Source: Condylostoma magnum (Eukaryota; Ciliophora; Heterotrichea; Heterotrichida; Condylostomatidae). Taken from it: a stretch of DNA of 64,000 bases. Position 1 is the first letter of the stretch. Each line of letters opens with the position of its first letter. The DNA is taken from positions 14,409 to 78,408 of the forward strand of contig CAKKTI010000012.1 in NCBI GenBank assembly GCA_920105805.1, written 5' to 3'. This document shows, piece after piece, positions 35,934-47,638 of the stretch. Made by a program: the position numbers and the translations under genes. The notes beneath the pieces were generated by a model that ran no database searches, was not told the origin of the DNA, and saw only the letters and a program-made list of their open reading frames with translations.

Positions 35934-36425
35934 ATGATTTAGAATAGAAGGCTAAAAGTTACACCTTTGAACCTGGAATAAGGGAATTATTCAACTGCTG
36001 CTAGTTCTAGATTAAATCCCAGTTAGCCTAGATTGATAATTGGGTAAACTTGTCCTAGAAGCTGTAAGAATATACATGATAAATTTTAGTAAGATTATAG
36101 AAAAAGTCCTATTAATCTTTGGTAGAAAAGTAGAAATGAATAATCACTTTTTGTATTTCAAAATGATATACAAAAAAGCAAATTATTTATTGATAAAGAC
36201 GACTCAGCTATTAATGAAATTGCAGATTTAATGAATTTAGGTTAATTATAAACTCCTAAGCCTTAAAAATACATTATAAATGATAGATATATGACTAAAT
36301 CTACTACACCATCTGGGAAATTTACGCATCATTAAGTAAGAATGCCTAAAAGTAGACAAGGATTTAACAGGATATAAGCTCGTATTTTTGTAAGGAACAG
36401 TATAAGAAATAAAACACGAATTTAG
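35934..36425 (+). CDS. small basic hypothetical protein
   Basis: 163 codons from MIQNRRLKVTPLNLEQGNYS. It is basic and rich in Asn, Arg, Lys and Gln, with an acidic patch in the middle (LFIDKDDSAINEIADLMN) and a basic tail (RMPKSRQGFNRIQARIFVRN). There is no hydrophobic span and no known motif. The frame is open further upstream without a Met, so the start is uncertain. The stop is TAG TAA at 36423-36428, 17 nt from the stop of the convergent SAM gene. Likely real, role unknown. Confidence 0.5.
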
Positions 36426-36442
36426 TAACTTCTATTAATAAT

Positions 36443-37045
36443 TCAATAGTTCTTATTTGCTGTATATGAATACCTATTTGGATTTGTTCTTCTTCGATCC
36501 ATTTCTCTAAAGTTTGATCTGGAGTATGGGCTTCTTTGTTATGTAAAATCTTAATGAACTGGAATTGGCTGAATGTTTTCCTCTTCCTCGTTAATTACAC
36601 CCTATGGACCTTAGATTCGAGCAATTGCTTGCTAGTTTTATTCAATTGCTTTCATCATCTAAAACTATTATTGGGATATTTAGTATAGCATTTACTGTAT
36701 TTAAAGATATTGTTCTTCTTTTGAAATTGGATCATAAAATTATCTTTAGGCCTGGCTAGATTCAGTATTTGTTTCAGATTCTTCAAAGCTTTAATTTTAG
36801 GGATTTTCTTACATTTCTTAGATTTATTTTAGTAATCTGCTTCTAGGGCCTATTGGAAGCTATAAATCTATTAAGTCTTGTTTTGTAAGTAAAGGAATAT
36901 CTTCTAAAGTGATTTAATTAGATTAAAATTTAGACAAATAGCTTTCTAGTTTAAATTTCTATAGGAAGTTTAACAGATTTTAAGTATTATTGTCTTAGTA
37001 ATGATTAGTTTATCTTTTATTATCTTAGTAATTTTTATTGGGCAT
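36443..37045 (-). CDS. SAM-domain protein with Gln-rich C-terminus
   Basis: 200 residues. Residues ~18-75 form a SAM domain: NLLNFLQKFKLESYLSKFQS, ITLEDIPLLTKQDLIDLQLP, IGPRSRLLKQIQEMQ, with the usual five-helix spacing and the IGxRxRLL end. SAM domains oligomerise or bind other SAM domains and RNA. The rest is a Gln/Glu-rich helix (LQIQQMLYQISQQQFQMMKA) and an Arg/Asn/Tyr-rich tail. The stop is TGA at 36443-36445; reading it as Trp would run the gene into the convergent neighbour's stop. Small adaptor protein, partners unknown. Confidence 0.78.
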
Positions 37046-37555
37046 ATTACACTCTGATCTTTACATATTTTATATTTGATTTCTTTATTGTTTTTAAGGC
37101 TTTCTTTATTAAGCAAATTCTTAGCTTAAGAGCAATGAAGGATTATTTATGCTGTTAAAATTTATATTGCATCTCTGATCGAGGTTTTAAGTAAAAGCCT
37201 TAGAGGTTTAAGATCGTTCTAAGTATTTTGAATTATATGACATATTATTTTTAACTGCTTTGTGAAATGCAATCTCAATAAGATTTTGTAAAAGTTAATA
37301 TGCTAAAATGATTTTATACATTAGTAAGTCTCTTTAGTACTAGATAATACATTGATTAATAAACATATAGTATTTGCATTTTATGATAATACATTATTCT
37401 AATTCCCTGTTATACTAAAACCACACAAAATTTTATTAAAGGAAAAGATTATACTAATTATCTAATAGTGATGAATAATATCTTAGTTGTTATTATTTTG
37501 AAATTTTCAAGGGAAACTTTTTTAGCCCTAAGATGGTAAGTAAGTCGGTACTACG
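37046..37555. other. AT-rich intergenic region
   Basis: About 510 bp between two minus-strand genes. Strongly AT-rich with no recognisable coding frame, RNA or repeat. It includes the promoter of the SAM gene. Confidence 0.5.
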
Positions 37556-38077
37556 CTATAAAATTGACTCAGGCACTCGATTAATAAGCCTTATAATTAA
37601 TTACAAGAGTGCTTGCTTCATTTCTCCAACAATATTCTCTTAGATTTGATAATAATGATAAATTTCTAGTACAAATTTCAATAGGCTAATTTACTCTATA
37701 CTACACTCAATTTTTAAGCAGCACAAGTCTTTAATATCAGGCAACTTTTCATAAATTAATTCAACACTATTCCTTTCCTTTGCATTTTCGAATAAATCTA
37801 TTAAAAACTTTATCAGAAACGAAGATTTTTATAAGTGCTAATGCATTTCTGGAAACAGATTTCAAATGCTTAGACCAAAGGGCCCGTACAGATCGTATAT
37901 TTCCTCGGATTGCTCAGGATAAGTTCAGTCAATAGCTATTAACTCTTCTTCACTAATTATGGGGGAATAAAACTCATCTATTCCTTCATCGAATTATGAT
38001 ATGGATACATGCTCTTTGCCATCACAAAAGCTACACAAGCAAATTTACTCATAACAGGGATCATTGAAATCTTCCAT
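37556..38077 (-). CDS. small acidic hypothetical protein
   Basis: 173 residues starting MEDFNDPCYEQICLCSFCDG. It is acidic, with a Cys-rich N-terminus (CYEQICLCSFC) and a helical body (EEELIAIDWTYPEQSEEIYD, SFLIKFLIDLFENAKERNS, DIKDLCCLKIECSIEQISLL). TGA is read as Trp at IDW and SIW. No domain is recognised. The end is taken at TAG 37556-37558, after which coding character fades. It stands alone between two AT-rich gaps. Confidence 0.6.
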
Positions 38078-38758
38078 TTTATTAAAATTGTAAGAAAAAA
38101 ATAATTATGTGAATAGATTGCAAGAAGAAGGGATGATTTTGAGGTAAAATATGCTGAGGAAGGAGTATAAAGTGAATACTTCATTTTTGTTATTTTATAA
38201 TTTTTGAAGTTGGGGTTAAAAATATAGGTGTATTTTTGTCAATGCTATAAATATTTCTTTATCTAAGAATATCTTTTTTATTTATAAATGATTAGCTATG
38301 CAATTAGAAGCATTAATTGGTTTGCTAAATTAGTCAACTGAAATTGAGTTTATAGCTTTATATATTAAACTTGGTAAATTTACATATTAGTTAAGCCTTA
38401 ATTAATACATGAAATATAAATTTTAGCTGTATTTTGATAACTGTGAAGTATTAGAAGGATAAAAGCAATTAATATGTATGAATCCTTAAAATCAGAATAC
38501 TCTATCCCAATGGGAATTAAGTACTTAGTATAATATATAATTATGCTCTTGTATAAAATATTTATCCAATTGGCAAATAAGCTAGCTAATTAAATACATT
38601 GTAATTCAACTGAATAAGCTAATTATACTTCAAACTTATTTTTGATTGATTTTTAGAATGAACAATATTTGAACTCCAATTTTAGTTAATTAGATTCTTA
38701 GAATAATTCTAAAACCCCTTTTAAAATGTCAACCTTATATGAAATATACTTTACCTAA
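38078..38758. other. AT-rich intergenic region
   Basis: About 680 bp of AT-rich sequence between the small acidic protein's start and the end of the AP-1 mu gene. I see no gene, RNA or repeat in it. Confidence 0.5.
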
Positions 38759-40060
38759 CTACGATGGCATTCTCAACTGATAATCTCCATTCTGCGTAAT
38801 ATACCTTACCCACGGTAAAGCCTAATACCCTGACTTCTCAATAATCTTTAAATACCTGACCTATATTCCAGATACAGTGAAATAAGGTATTTCAAACACA
38901 ATAGTAATAGGAACCTTCCTAAAATTATCCCTTTCCTCCGAATGCACAGAAGGCAACTGAAAGCTTCCCTTTACTGTATATTCCTTCTGCCCTTACAACT
39001 GCTTAATATTCCACACTACAGCATCCTACCCCGGCTCGTACTTAACAGCCCCTACTGAGCTTTTAAACTAGGGTGAAACAGCATCACTGGGTACAGGAAT
39101 AACAATCTGCACATTATTCGCAATAGACCTCGACTTAAACTGTGACTTTGCCTTCACTGTATACTCCATCCTTGAATTCCCCTTTGATTCTATAATCGGC
39201 TCTACCCAGATCAACGGCTTTACATACGTATTCAGCCTATAGGACATTAACTCAAACTCTCCATCCGGCGGAATAAAGGAAATAGTCCTATCACTCTCAA
39301 ACCTAGCTAATCTCACACACTAATGAAACTTTATGTCCTCCAACTCCACTGCCTTACCTCTAGTCTGCCTCCCAGTGGCCTCAAACAGCAACTTATCATT
39401 TAGCCCTAATTTCAACTCAGGCATTCCACTCAACAAACTTCGCATCTTCAACGTCCCTATGATCTCTGAACGCAAAACTGACCCATTAGAAGCTACTAGA
39501 AGGTTTAAACGTTCAACTACATCTAGAAAAACTTCGTTTTTCTTATATTTAATACCCTCGGCACGCCAGGACACTGCATTGGATACTCAGACAGGAACAG
39601 TGACTTACTCATCTTCCCGCATTTCAAGCCGGTGGCTCTCGCTTTTAATATAATCTCGTAAAACATTAAACTCTGTAGTCTAAGGATAACCGTTGTCTAA
39701 CATCTCATCTAGTAGCTCGTATGTTATAACAAAATTGTCCTTTATTGACTCTTCCTCTAATTCCCGGAAGTACTGCGTCAAAACCTCAGCTAAGCGGTAG
39801 AGGAAGGCAAATACCATCATGGCGTTTGCGTTTAAGGCACTGGTACCGCAGATGAAGAGGTTATTGTAGCGGATTCACATATAGTTTACCTCGTTGTATA
39901 GGAAAACAGGGCGGATTGACTCCTCCTCGGCTTCTAGCACCATTCGGGTAAATCTGTCAGAGACTATGTTTGGTAAAGGAGCATCACGCCGGTATGCACG
40001 GTGGATTATGCACTTGCCTTTGATGTCAAGGATGTATACACCTGAGGGACCGTAACCCAT
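38759..40060 (-). CDS. AP1M: AP-1 complex subunit mu (clathrin adaptor medium chain)
   Basis: 433 residues against 423 in human AP1M1. The longin-like N-domain starts MGYGPSGVYILDIKGKCIIH and contains YNNLFICGTSALNANAMMVF and NFVITYELLDEMLDNGYPQT. The mu-homology domain follows from ~165: NAVSWRAEGIKYKKNEVFLD, RTISFIPPDGEFELMSYRLN, VEYTVKAKSQFKSRSIANNV, SVGAVKYEPGQDAVVWNIKQ, and ends VRYITQNGDYQLRM. Mu binds YxxPhi sorting signals in cargo at the trans-Golgi network and endosomes. The last motif is the family C-terminus, so TAG at 38759-38761 is the natural stop although the next TGA lies 7 codons on. Intronless and complete. Confidence 0.96.
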
Positions 40061-40231
40061 TTTTATTAGGAAGTTAAGGGAAAGTTATTTTAAAAGGAGA
40101 TAATTGAGGATAAAGGAAATTATTATTAGTATTTTTTAGTGTTAGGCTCTTAGTTGACTTTTTGCATGCTTTCTAACGTACTTTTAGCGCTCGTATGTTT
40201 AAGATTGTTAATTTTACTAGGGTTATATTAT

Positions 40232-40519
40232 TTAGTTATTAGTAGTATTTTCTGCAATGTATCTAGTAGAAGATGCATTAGGTAGCTGGTATTATTAGGA
40301 GTTTTATTATTCAACTTCTTCGTTATCTTTTGAGCTACAACAAATTCAGTTTGCAAAGGCTCCTAAAATTCTCATTTTTAGTATTGTTTATAAAGATTCA
40401 AATACAAACCAATATATAACTAAAAGGACTATAAATATACATAAGAGTACAATTACATAAAGTATTATTGGATTACCGCATCACTATTTTATCGTGAAGT
40501 GCCCTTTACTTAACTTCAT
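40232..40519 (-). CDS. small single-span membrane protein
   Basis: 95 codons from MKLSKGHFTIKQWCGNPIIL. Residues ~16-40 are one strongly hydrophobic span (ILYVIVLLCIFIVLLVIYW), followed by a Cys-containing patch (ANWICCSSKDNEEVEQQ) and an Asn/Ser/Gln-rich tail. The basic N-terminus and acidic C-terminus suggest a type II or tail-exposed protein. It ends with TAA at 40232-40234. No family is recognised, and the support is the composition change against the AT-rich flanks only. Confidence 0.45.
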
Positions 40520-40936
40520 AATTTAGCATATATTATAAGATACCTAAACGAATGTAACGCTAATGTTTACAGAGCTTAAAAGCCTAAGAAATGATTATGT
40601 CTGTTATTAAACTTATATATATCATTATAAGCCGATTTTTTTGTAAGAAATAATGCAATTTTTATTTAATACAAGTTAAGTAATAAAGCCTTATACTTTA
40701 CAAGTGAACTATTATGTATTTCTTATCTTTATACTAGCTAAAAGGATTGGTTATATGTACTACTTTTGTTAATCAATCGTAAGATATATTTATATGCTAC
40801 AATTAATATAGTTTCCATTTAATAATCTAACTTTATAAATGGAGGCTTAATTATTAGGCACATAAGTAAAATATTATAGAATTTTGACAACTAAATGACC
40901 ATATAAAAGCGTCCCAATCTATAAATAAAAATAAGT
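40520..40936. other. AT-rich intergenic region
   Basis: About 420 bp, very AT-rich, between the start of the small membrane protein and the end of the DHHC gene. No coding frame, RNA or repeat was recognised. Confidence 0.5.
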
Positions 40937-41863
40937 TTATGAAATAATTATAGCTTCATCAAACTCAGTTAATTTTCCATCCTTTGTTCTCAATCTAAGC
41001 GGAAATATAGTACTATTCTGATTCATTTCTAGCTTTAAAGGCAATAACCAGCAAATCCAGCTATCTCCGCACAACTAAGTAAAGTTTTGAGTACAACTGT
41101 TCAAGCTAAACGGATTAAAACCACTTTAATTGTTCACTTCTATTGTAGTTTTGTTATAAAATGCTAAAAACATCTAAAAGATAAAAAGCCATCCAATAAC
41201 AAATCCCAAACACAGGCCAAATGCAGTTCCAATAATACTAAAAATATGTTTATTTCCTTAAATCACCAAAGTAAGACATCCAATGCCAATAATCAGGCAT
41301 TCAATTGTAGCATATCCTAGAAATTGTAAGAAGAATCTGTGATTATATGCTCCAATACAGTTCCCAACTCAAGGGCAATGGTGGTCCATTCTTAAAATAC
41401 ACCTATCACATACCGAGCAGTGATGAGTCCTTGGAGGCTTTCCCCTATCACATTTACTGCAAAAATCTCCCTTTGCTCACTCGACATCTTCTTCCATGTA
41501 AATATCTTCTACCTATTATTGCTTATTCTCCATTAGATATTAGTAATTAGGAGGAACTGACCCTGGGTCTGTTAGCAAACATACATGAAAACTCCATATG
41601 ACTAGAGCTAGTATGAGATGGAATAAAATTGCCAGTGAAGTCATTACAGGTCATTACTCTAGTTAATGAAGCAGTCCGATTGTGAAACAAGCATACATAA
41701 AGCCTATTAAAGTGTATGTTAAGGATACTGGAATTGCGAATAGTATTTTGTATGTTATACTTTAGTGGAAAAACATCTTTAATTCAAGTAGCTAGGTATT
41801 GAAGAAGTTTAATAAATACATAAATATAAGTTCATTACCTAAAATATTATACAAGGCCTGCAT
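40937..41863 (-). CDS. DHHC-type protein S-acyltransferase (palmitoyltransferase)
   Basis: 308 residues with four membrane spans: two before the Cys-rich domain ([36 protein letters not shown]) and two after. The DHHC-CRD reads [40 protein letters not shown]. The Cys of DHHC is acylated and passes the fatty acid to target cysteines. A DPG motif ([11 protein letters not shown]) precedes it and a TTxE motif ([10 protein letters not shown]) follows. The Trp of HCPWVGNC, invariant in the family, is a TGA codon (41369-41371). Stop TAA at 40937-40939. Membrane location (Golgi, plasma membrane or cilium) cannot be told. Confidence 0.96.
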
Positions 41864-41904
41864 GACTCTAATTTCCCTTCATTTTCAATAATAATATCCG
41901 TACT

Positions 41905-43461
41905 CTACCCTCTACCCGACAACATTCCATTATAACTCCTCCTAAAAGTATAAAACCCTCTACTATCTTCAAACAACCTCTATAAAATCCTCTATCTATA
42001 CCCAGGCTAGTTAATCAAAATATCATTTTTCAGTACATTATCACTCAAAGGATAATTAGAGTTCATCAATGCAAAATTATGCTCTAAATCCTCAAATCCA
42101 GAATCAACAAACTTATCCAAAAGGCTTTCCAATTCTATATTACTCAATCATTAATTCAAACTTGGCACTCCTAGAATATTATTATTATTAGGAATAGGAT
42201 TAGAGCATCACTTCAGAAAGCCAGTCTACTCTTCCTTACCAACCCTGGATCTTTTAAACTAGCCGGCCTCTTCCTCCAGAGCTGCAAGCAATCTATACCT
42301 ATGCCCAGGCTTTTCAATACCAATCCCTTGCAGCATACTATCAGTAATTGGAATCTTACTTTTTATTTAAACTAGCATATGCTCTATGTCATCGTATCCA
42401 GCTTCCATCAAAATTTCAAAAACAGCTTCTAGCTTAACCCCGCTCAGCCACTATAGAAGCTATGCACCTTTTTCTCTATAACTCCCAAATGAAAAGTTAT
42501 TAGACTGTATATTAGACAATCTTGCACTATTAGTAGTCTTCTCAGCATCAGGCTCTTAAGTAACATCTATTGTATAATTATTCATGGCTTCTATTGAAGC
42601 CTTCACTTTCTACCTAATTTGCATATTCATACTTTCCAGTTGTCGTATTTAACTGTCTAAACTGGAAATATCAATTGATACATTTGCGGAGTTATTACGG
42701 GAATGAGATCTGGAGTTCATAGTTCAATTTTCAGAGTTGCTTCTGGAATGCGTACGTGATGTTCTTCCAGAAAGTGACAAATTCTCAAAGGATTTGTCAG
42801 GAATAGGTGGAATTTCGTCAATCTCGTTGCTTTATTGTAAAATAATACTAATTTTGAATTCATATAAGCCTAGAATTGACTTAATTTCACTGTCAATTGC
42901 TAGATCTACAGGACGCTTATTACTTTTGTCTTATACACTGACTGATGCATTATACTCAAGTAGAAATTTAACTATGTCACTATAGCTGTAATCCACTGCG
43001 ACATGTAAAGGAGATCTACCGAACTGTTTAGTACTTACGACATGATTTGTTATATTTGGATTAGCTCCTAGCTTTAGAAGACTTTTTACCATTCTGGAGT
43101 CACCTTACATTACTGCGTGGTGCAAGGGAGTGTCTCCATCTAATTTAAACTTACCATTCTATTATATATTCAAATCTGCATTGCTTTTGCATAACAGCTT
43201 TACTATGCTGTACTATTTATTGCCTACAGCAATATGTAAAGGAGAGTCACCTTATTTTGTTTGTATATTTGGATTAAAGCCTTAGGATAGTAAAAACTAT
43301 ACTATTTCTATGTGTCCGCACATTATAGATCGGGGTAAAAGGTTATTAAAGGGTTCTTAATCAAATTTTAGTAGAATTCACGGGTTTTAGTATATCAGTT
43401 ATTCTAAGGAGTCTAAGTCTCCAATACGGCATGCTCTTTCAATTTGATCTAAATTTGACAT
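41905..43461 (-). CDS. ankyrin-repeat protein with two C-terminal SAM-like domains
   Basis: 518 residues. About five ankyrin repeats occupy 1-~185 (GHIEIVQFLLSQGFNPNIQT, GDSPLHIAVGNKQYSIVKLL, GDTPLHHAVMQGDSRMVKSL, GRSPLHVAVDYSYSDIVKFL). A Ser/Asn-rich linker holds a short coiled coil. Two related SAM-like bundles follow near 325-390 (SGVKLEAVFEILMEAGYDDI, GIEKPGHRYRLLAALEEEAG) and 420-490 (LSNIELESLLDKFVDSGFED, ILINQPGYRQRILQRLFED). A scaffold role, comparable to ANKS proteins, is inferred. The stop is TAG at 41905-41907; the DHHC gene starts 41 nt later. It diverges from RPS25. Confidence 0.85.
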
Positions 43462-43592
43462 ATAAATATGAATTATGTAAAATTAGAAAATATACAATTT
43501 AGGGAAATTTCAAATCACCAATCCATCATATACATAAGTCACACTACATACACTATCAAGTTAATTTAGTTCCGATTGGCTTAAATATAAAA
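43462..43592. promoter_or_regulatory. shared divergent upstream region (ankyrin/SAM gene and RPS25)
   Basis: 131 bp between opposite start codons, AT-rich. It must drive a highly expressed ribosomal protein gene on one side. No conserved element was recognised. Confidence 0.45.
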
Positions 43593-43943
43593 ATGGGCAA
43601 GGGTAAAGGATAAGACAAGGCAGCTCCAGCAAAAAAGGTTAACCTTCTTTCCCATAAAGCGAATTAAGCCAGTGGCAAAGCTAAGAAGAAGAAGTGGTCA
43701 AAGGGAAAAACCAAGGAAAAGCTAAATAACAGTGTTTACTTTGACCAGGCAGGCTATGACCGTCTATTAGAAGAGTTTCCTAAGAAAAACAAGCTCATAA
43801 CTCCATCATCAATTTCCGAAAAACTTAAGGTCAATGCTTCCCTTGCCCGATAAGCAATCAAGGATATGGAGGCCAGAGGAATTATTAGGAGAGTAGGAGA
43901 GCATCATCATTCCCAGATGATTTATACAAGATTTGCTCAATAG
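43593..43943 (+). CDS. RPS25: 40S ribosomal protein S25 (eS25)
   Basis: 116 residues (human 125). The Lys-rich N-terminus ([31 protein letters not shown]) is followed by the winged-helix domain [60 protein letters not shown], ending QMIYTRFA. eS25 binds the 40S head and IRES elements. In-frame TAA at residues 7 and within SLAR-Q are Gln. The frame ends GCT CAA TAG TTA TAA; the next TGA is about 60 nt on, and homologues stop at this point, so TAG acts as stop here. Confidence 0.95.
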
Positions 43944-44223
43944 TTATAAAGTTAGTTATGGTTTAGATGGTGTTGTTATGTTAGTTGTATGTAGAATTGA
44001 ATATCATAAGTGAGATTAAAATATTGATTTATATTTAGTAGTATAAGGGGATTATTTTATATAGTAAATTTTAAGGATAGGGAGTATAGTTATTACATAC
44101 TACATTAAAGAATACTAATTAAAGGATTAAGGTGTTTTAATATACACACATTATTGCTTATATATTAAAGCATTTACTATTCAAATACATTGCTCCAAAC
44201 ATCATAAAAATAAATACATAAAT

Positions 44224-47040
44224 ATGCAAAACTATAATATGGACTTTACAATATAAGGATAAGTTCCTATAATTTTCGGCTAAAATCGAATTAGCTAATC
44301 TACAAGTCAAAAAAGCTTAAATTCAGCTGATCTCAGATCATATAGAGCACTTTCAGTAGTGAGCTCTTCTAGATCAAGTAAAAAGTAAAGTAGATCTGGC
44401 TCAATACTTCCCGAATAAAGAAACTCAGTAATTTTACCAGCCGTTAAAAAGCCAATTGTACAAAGTTTATTAAAAAGAAATTCGATACAAGAGGAAAGAA
44501 TTGACTTTAACGCTGATTACTTTTTAAATCTTGACAAGGCCAGAAAAGCATTCAATGATAATAGAGGAGTTAGGAATGAGCTGATTAAGTACTAAGGAAT
44601 AAAAGAGTATGATTATTTGCTTGTTTTATAGAATCAATTTGAAAACATAATTTAAAATGTAGTAGAATTAGATTTATAAAAGTAAGATAGCAAACTTACT
44701 ATAGTTAATGGATTATAATGGTTTGAGAAGTAACTAGTATCATAAATTTCAAATACAATAAGATAGTTAAATCAGATGAGTATACAGAGTAGTAAATATG
44801 AAAGAGAAATTGAAAAATTGCTGAATATTAATAAGCAACATGAGTAATAAGAGAAAAGAGTCTTACAACTTAAATCTAAATTAGAGAAACACAAATAACA
44901 CAAAAGTTTTGTATAAAAAGACAGAGAAAATAGGATTTGAAATGTTGAAAAGTAAAAACTAGAGCATAAGAATAAACTACTGGAAGAGCATATAAAACAA
45001 CTGGAAAATTTAACAATGATTCAAGAAACTGCAAGTTAAATGGAACATTATAGGGAACTTTGCTAACGTTATAAAGCAGATTTAGATACTGTTAATAAAT
45101 AATGTGAAGTAAAAATAGCAAAATATCAATACTAAACAGGGCAACTTAAAGATTAAATAAGAGATAATAAAGAATTTGTAGATAAATTTTAATAAATCAG
45201 GGATAACTTGATAGAATAGGTAAAGCAAAAGGATTTAATAATAGATAAACTAGTATAGAAGATTAACTAGTACAAAACAAAAATACAATTAATAGCCGAA
45301 GATTCTGTAAGGTATATTTAATACAAAGAGAATTACCTTACTATGCAAGATGAGTACAAAGCATTAAGACAAAAATACGCGTAATTAGAAGTAAGTGCAA
45401 GATCAGGCAACTTTTCCATCAACAGTGAAAATACCATATGGGTTCCTATAGAAGATCCTTTATTCCAATTAATTCAAAAAGTGCCGGAAATTGAAGCTTT
45501 GGATCTAAACTACCAAAAATCCCTAGCTTTCGATGCTGATTCAAGTATAGAAGAAGAGGAGACGAAATAAAAGGATGTAATTGATGTATCTGATGTAAAC
45601 TTACGAGACTTTAAAATTCCCCGTCCTAAGTTTGCAGCGTTCCTTAATATAGTTCCGACTGTCAAAAACATGATCTCTTATTCCCCTCCTTTTAATCACT
45701 GATTAGAAATTACTATAAGAGGCATTTATGACTCTAAGTACTATGAACAACTCAGTAATTTCACAGATTGAAGCAAAATCCCTACTAAATTCCCTGATTT
45801 TGTGTATGGCTGGTTTGGGTAATTCTGTGTTGATAATAAAACAAGATAAGTATAGGAAATTGACTGGTGGAAAAGGGAAAGAGAGGAAAAACTACGAATT
45901 GATTTTCTTGCAGCTTTAAAAAACGAAAAGAATAGAAAAATATGGGAAATTCACACTTTCTTAGCATTTCTTAACGAGGATTTAGATATGGATGACTTAG
46001 CCTTTTTCTTGCATTGTAGATACTTATTATTCGGAAAGCCTTAGTTAAGTACAGTTGAAGGGATGTTTTAATCGATTCATTTCATATAATTGGACCAGGC
46101 TATTAATTTGGTGGATTTAGTAATGATTAATATAGAGGAAAATGATATAAATGATCTAAAAAAGATACTTTTCTCCAGGGCAAGAGTTTCCGATGATAAT
46201 AAATACACTGTAGATTAAGCATTAGTCCTGAGACTATTACTAGAATATTACTAAAGAGAGAAAAAGTGTAAATTTGTTTTAATAAAAGATTTGTTTAGAT
46301 TATCTCCAAGATCTGAAAATGGAAGCTTATTGTTTGAACAGTTTAAATAGATTTGCGCTAATGTAAATGATAAGATTACATAGTAGTACATTGCTAGCAT
46401 GTATAGGGAAATGTGGCTTATAGGAAATGGTGTTATAACCCCTGAGATTTTCTTTACTATTGCTAATGATATGGGGTTATTTTACCATTCCCTACAACTG
46501 CCTAATAACCTTCCTAACTTAAAATTAGACAAATATGGGTAAATCATTGTTGATGATATTTACTAATTAACTCAAAGCTAAGCTCTATCTGACTTTTTCT
46601 CAAAACGTGATTTTTACCTAAAAGTAAAGCAAATAGTTAAGAATATGGGCCAGCCTTAACTTTTACTAGATTTTACAACCTTAGAGGAATTAATGCGCTA
46701 AAAGGGACAATATCCTAAAAGCGCATACAAAAATCTGTGTTTATAAGATGTAAATAAGCTGCTGAATCAAATAGTGTAAAAGATAGGCAACTGTTTTGTT
46801 CTATATAACAGATTTAATTACTTCTGTGATTCATCCAAACACTGGATCTTAAGCTTAGACCACTTTAAAGACCTATTAGAACAAAAAACCTTAAGCACTG
46901 TAAAATTCAACCTACAAATAATAAAAATCCAGCATTTTTGGCATAGATGTACTGAAAGGATGAATTAGAAGCAACAGCTCTAAAGACAGACAACAATACG
47001 TAAAAATCCTACACGAAGACGTAAAAATGTGAAAAAGTGA
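44224..47040 (+). CDS. large coiled-coil protein with conserved helical domain, probably cytoskeletal or ciliary
   Basis: 938 residues. N-terminal ~110 residues are Ser/Arg-rich and disordered. A compact segment (FNADYFLNLDKARKAFNDNR) leads into ~250 residues of coiled coil. From about 440 a conserved-looking domain begins: FNHWLEITIRGIYDSKYYEQ, PTKFPDFVYGWFGQFCVDNK, TFLAFLNEDLDMDDLAFFLH then CRYLLFG. The arrangement resembles a protist/metazoan family found in flagellated species, but I cannot name it. The C-terminal third has helical, EF-hand-like spacing without complete Ca-binding loops. TGA codons within it are read as Trp (NHW, FTDW). TGA at 47038-47040 is taken as stop, since the next gene starts 37 nt later. 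Met at 44239 is an alternative start. Confidence 0.75.
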
Positions 47041-47077
47041 TTAACTAAATTTTATATTTTCCTATCCAATAATAAAT

Positions 47078-47581
47078 ATGAAAGTTGTTGTCTTAATTGC
47101 TCTTGCCCTATGTGCACAAGCTGAACTAGTATCCAATGCTGAAAAAGTACAAGCCCCATGGTCGTAAGCAGATGGCTTTGTATAAGGACTACTGAAAGGA
47201 TTATAAGCTAACTCTGAGGATCCCAGTTAATGTTTCAATGCACTAAACAATGACGACCTGCTATTTAATGCTATCGCCTCAGACATACAAGATATCCTGG
47301 GTGGCAACTTTATTAAGATTTTGTCATTATTTGAAAACTACAAAGCACTGATGAGCGAGTTGACCAAGTTTGAAGGAGTATGCGAAATAAGCCAGTGTGA
47401 ATCTGATGTTAAAAGTTTATTCAGTTTCTGGGGACTTTTGGACTCTTTGAAAAGAGCTTCTTATAACGCCTTCAGTTTAAACGCTGATTTAGTATATCTT
47501 AAACTATGTAAGTGTGATTTGTATGAATGTGGACACTCAGTTGGATTCATTTTCCGTACTTTTACCCAATGCTCCATTTAG
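47078..47581 (+). CDS. small secreted cysteine-containing protein
   Basis: 167 residues. A classical signal peptide (MKVVVLIALALCAQA) is followed by a soluble helical protein of ~150 residues with seven or more Cys (SQCFNALNNDD, GVCEISQCES, CKCDLYECGHS, TQCSI), suggesting disulphides. The pattern resembles small secreted helical proteins that are common in ciliates and of unknown role. Ends with TAG at 47579-47581. It converges with the histidine kinase gene with 57 nt between stops. Confidence 0.7.
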
Positions 47582-47638
47582 TTTAGTAAGAATTATTAAC
47601 TAATATGGCACTTGGCAGATTGTTGATGACTTTGATAG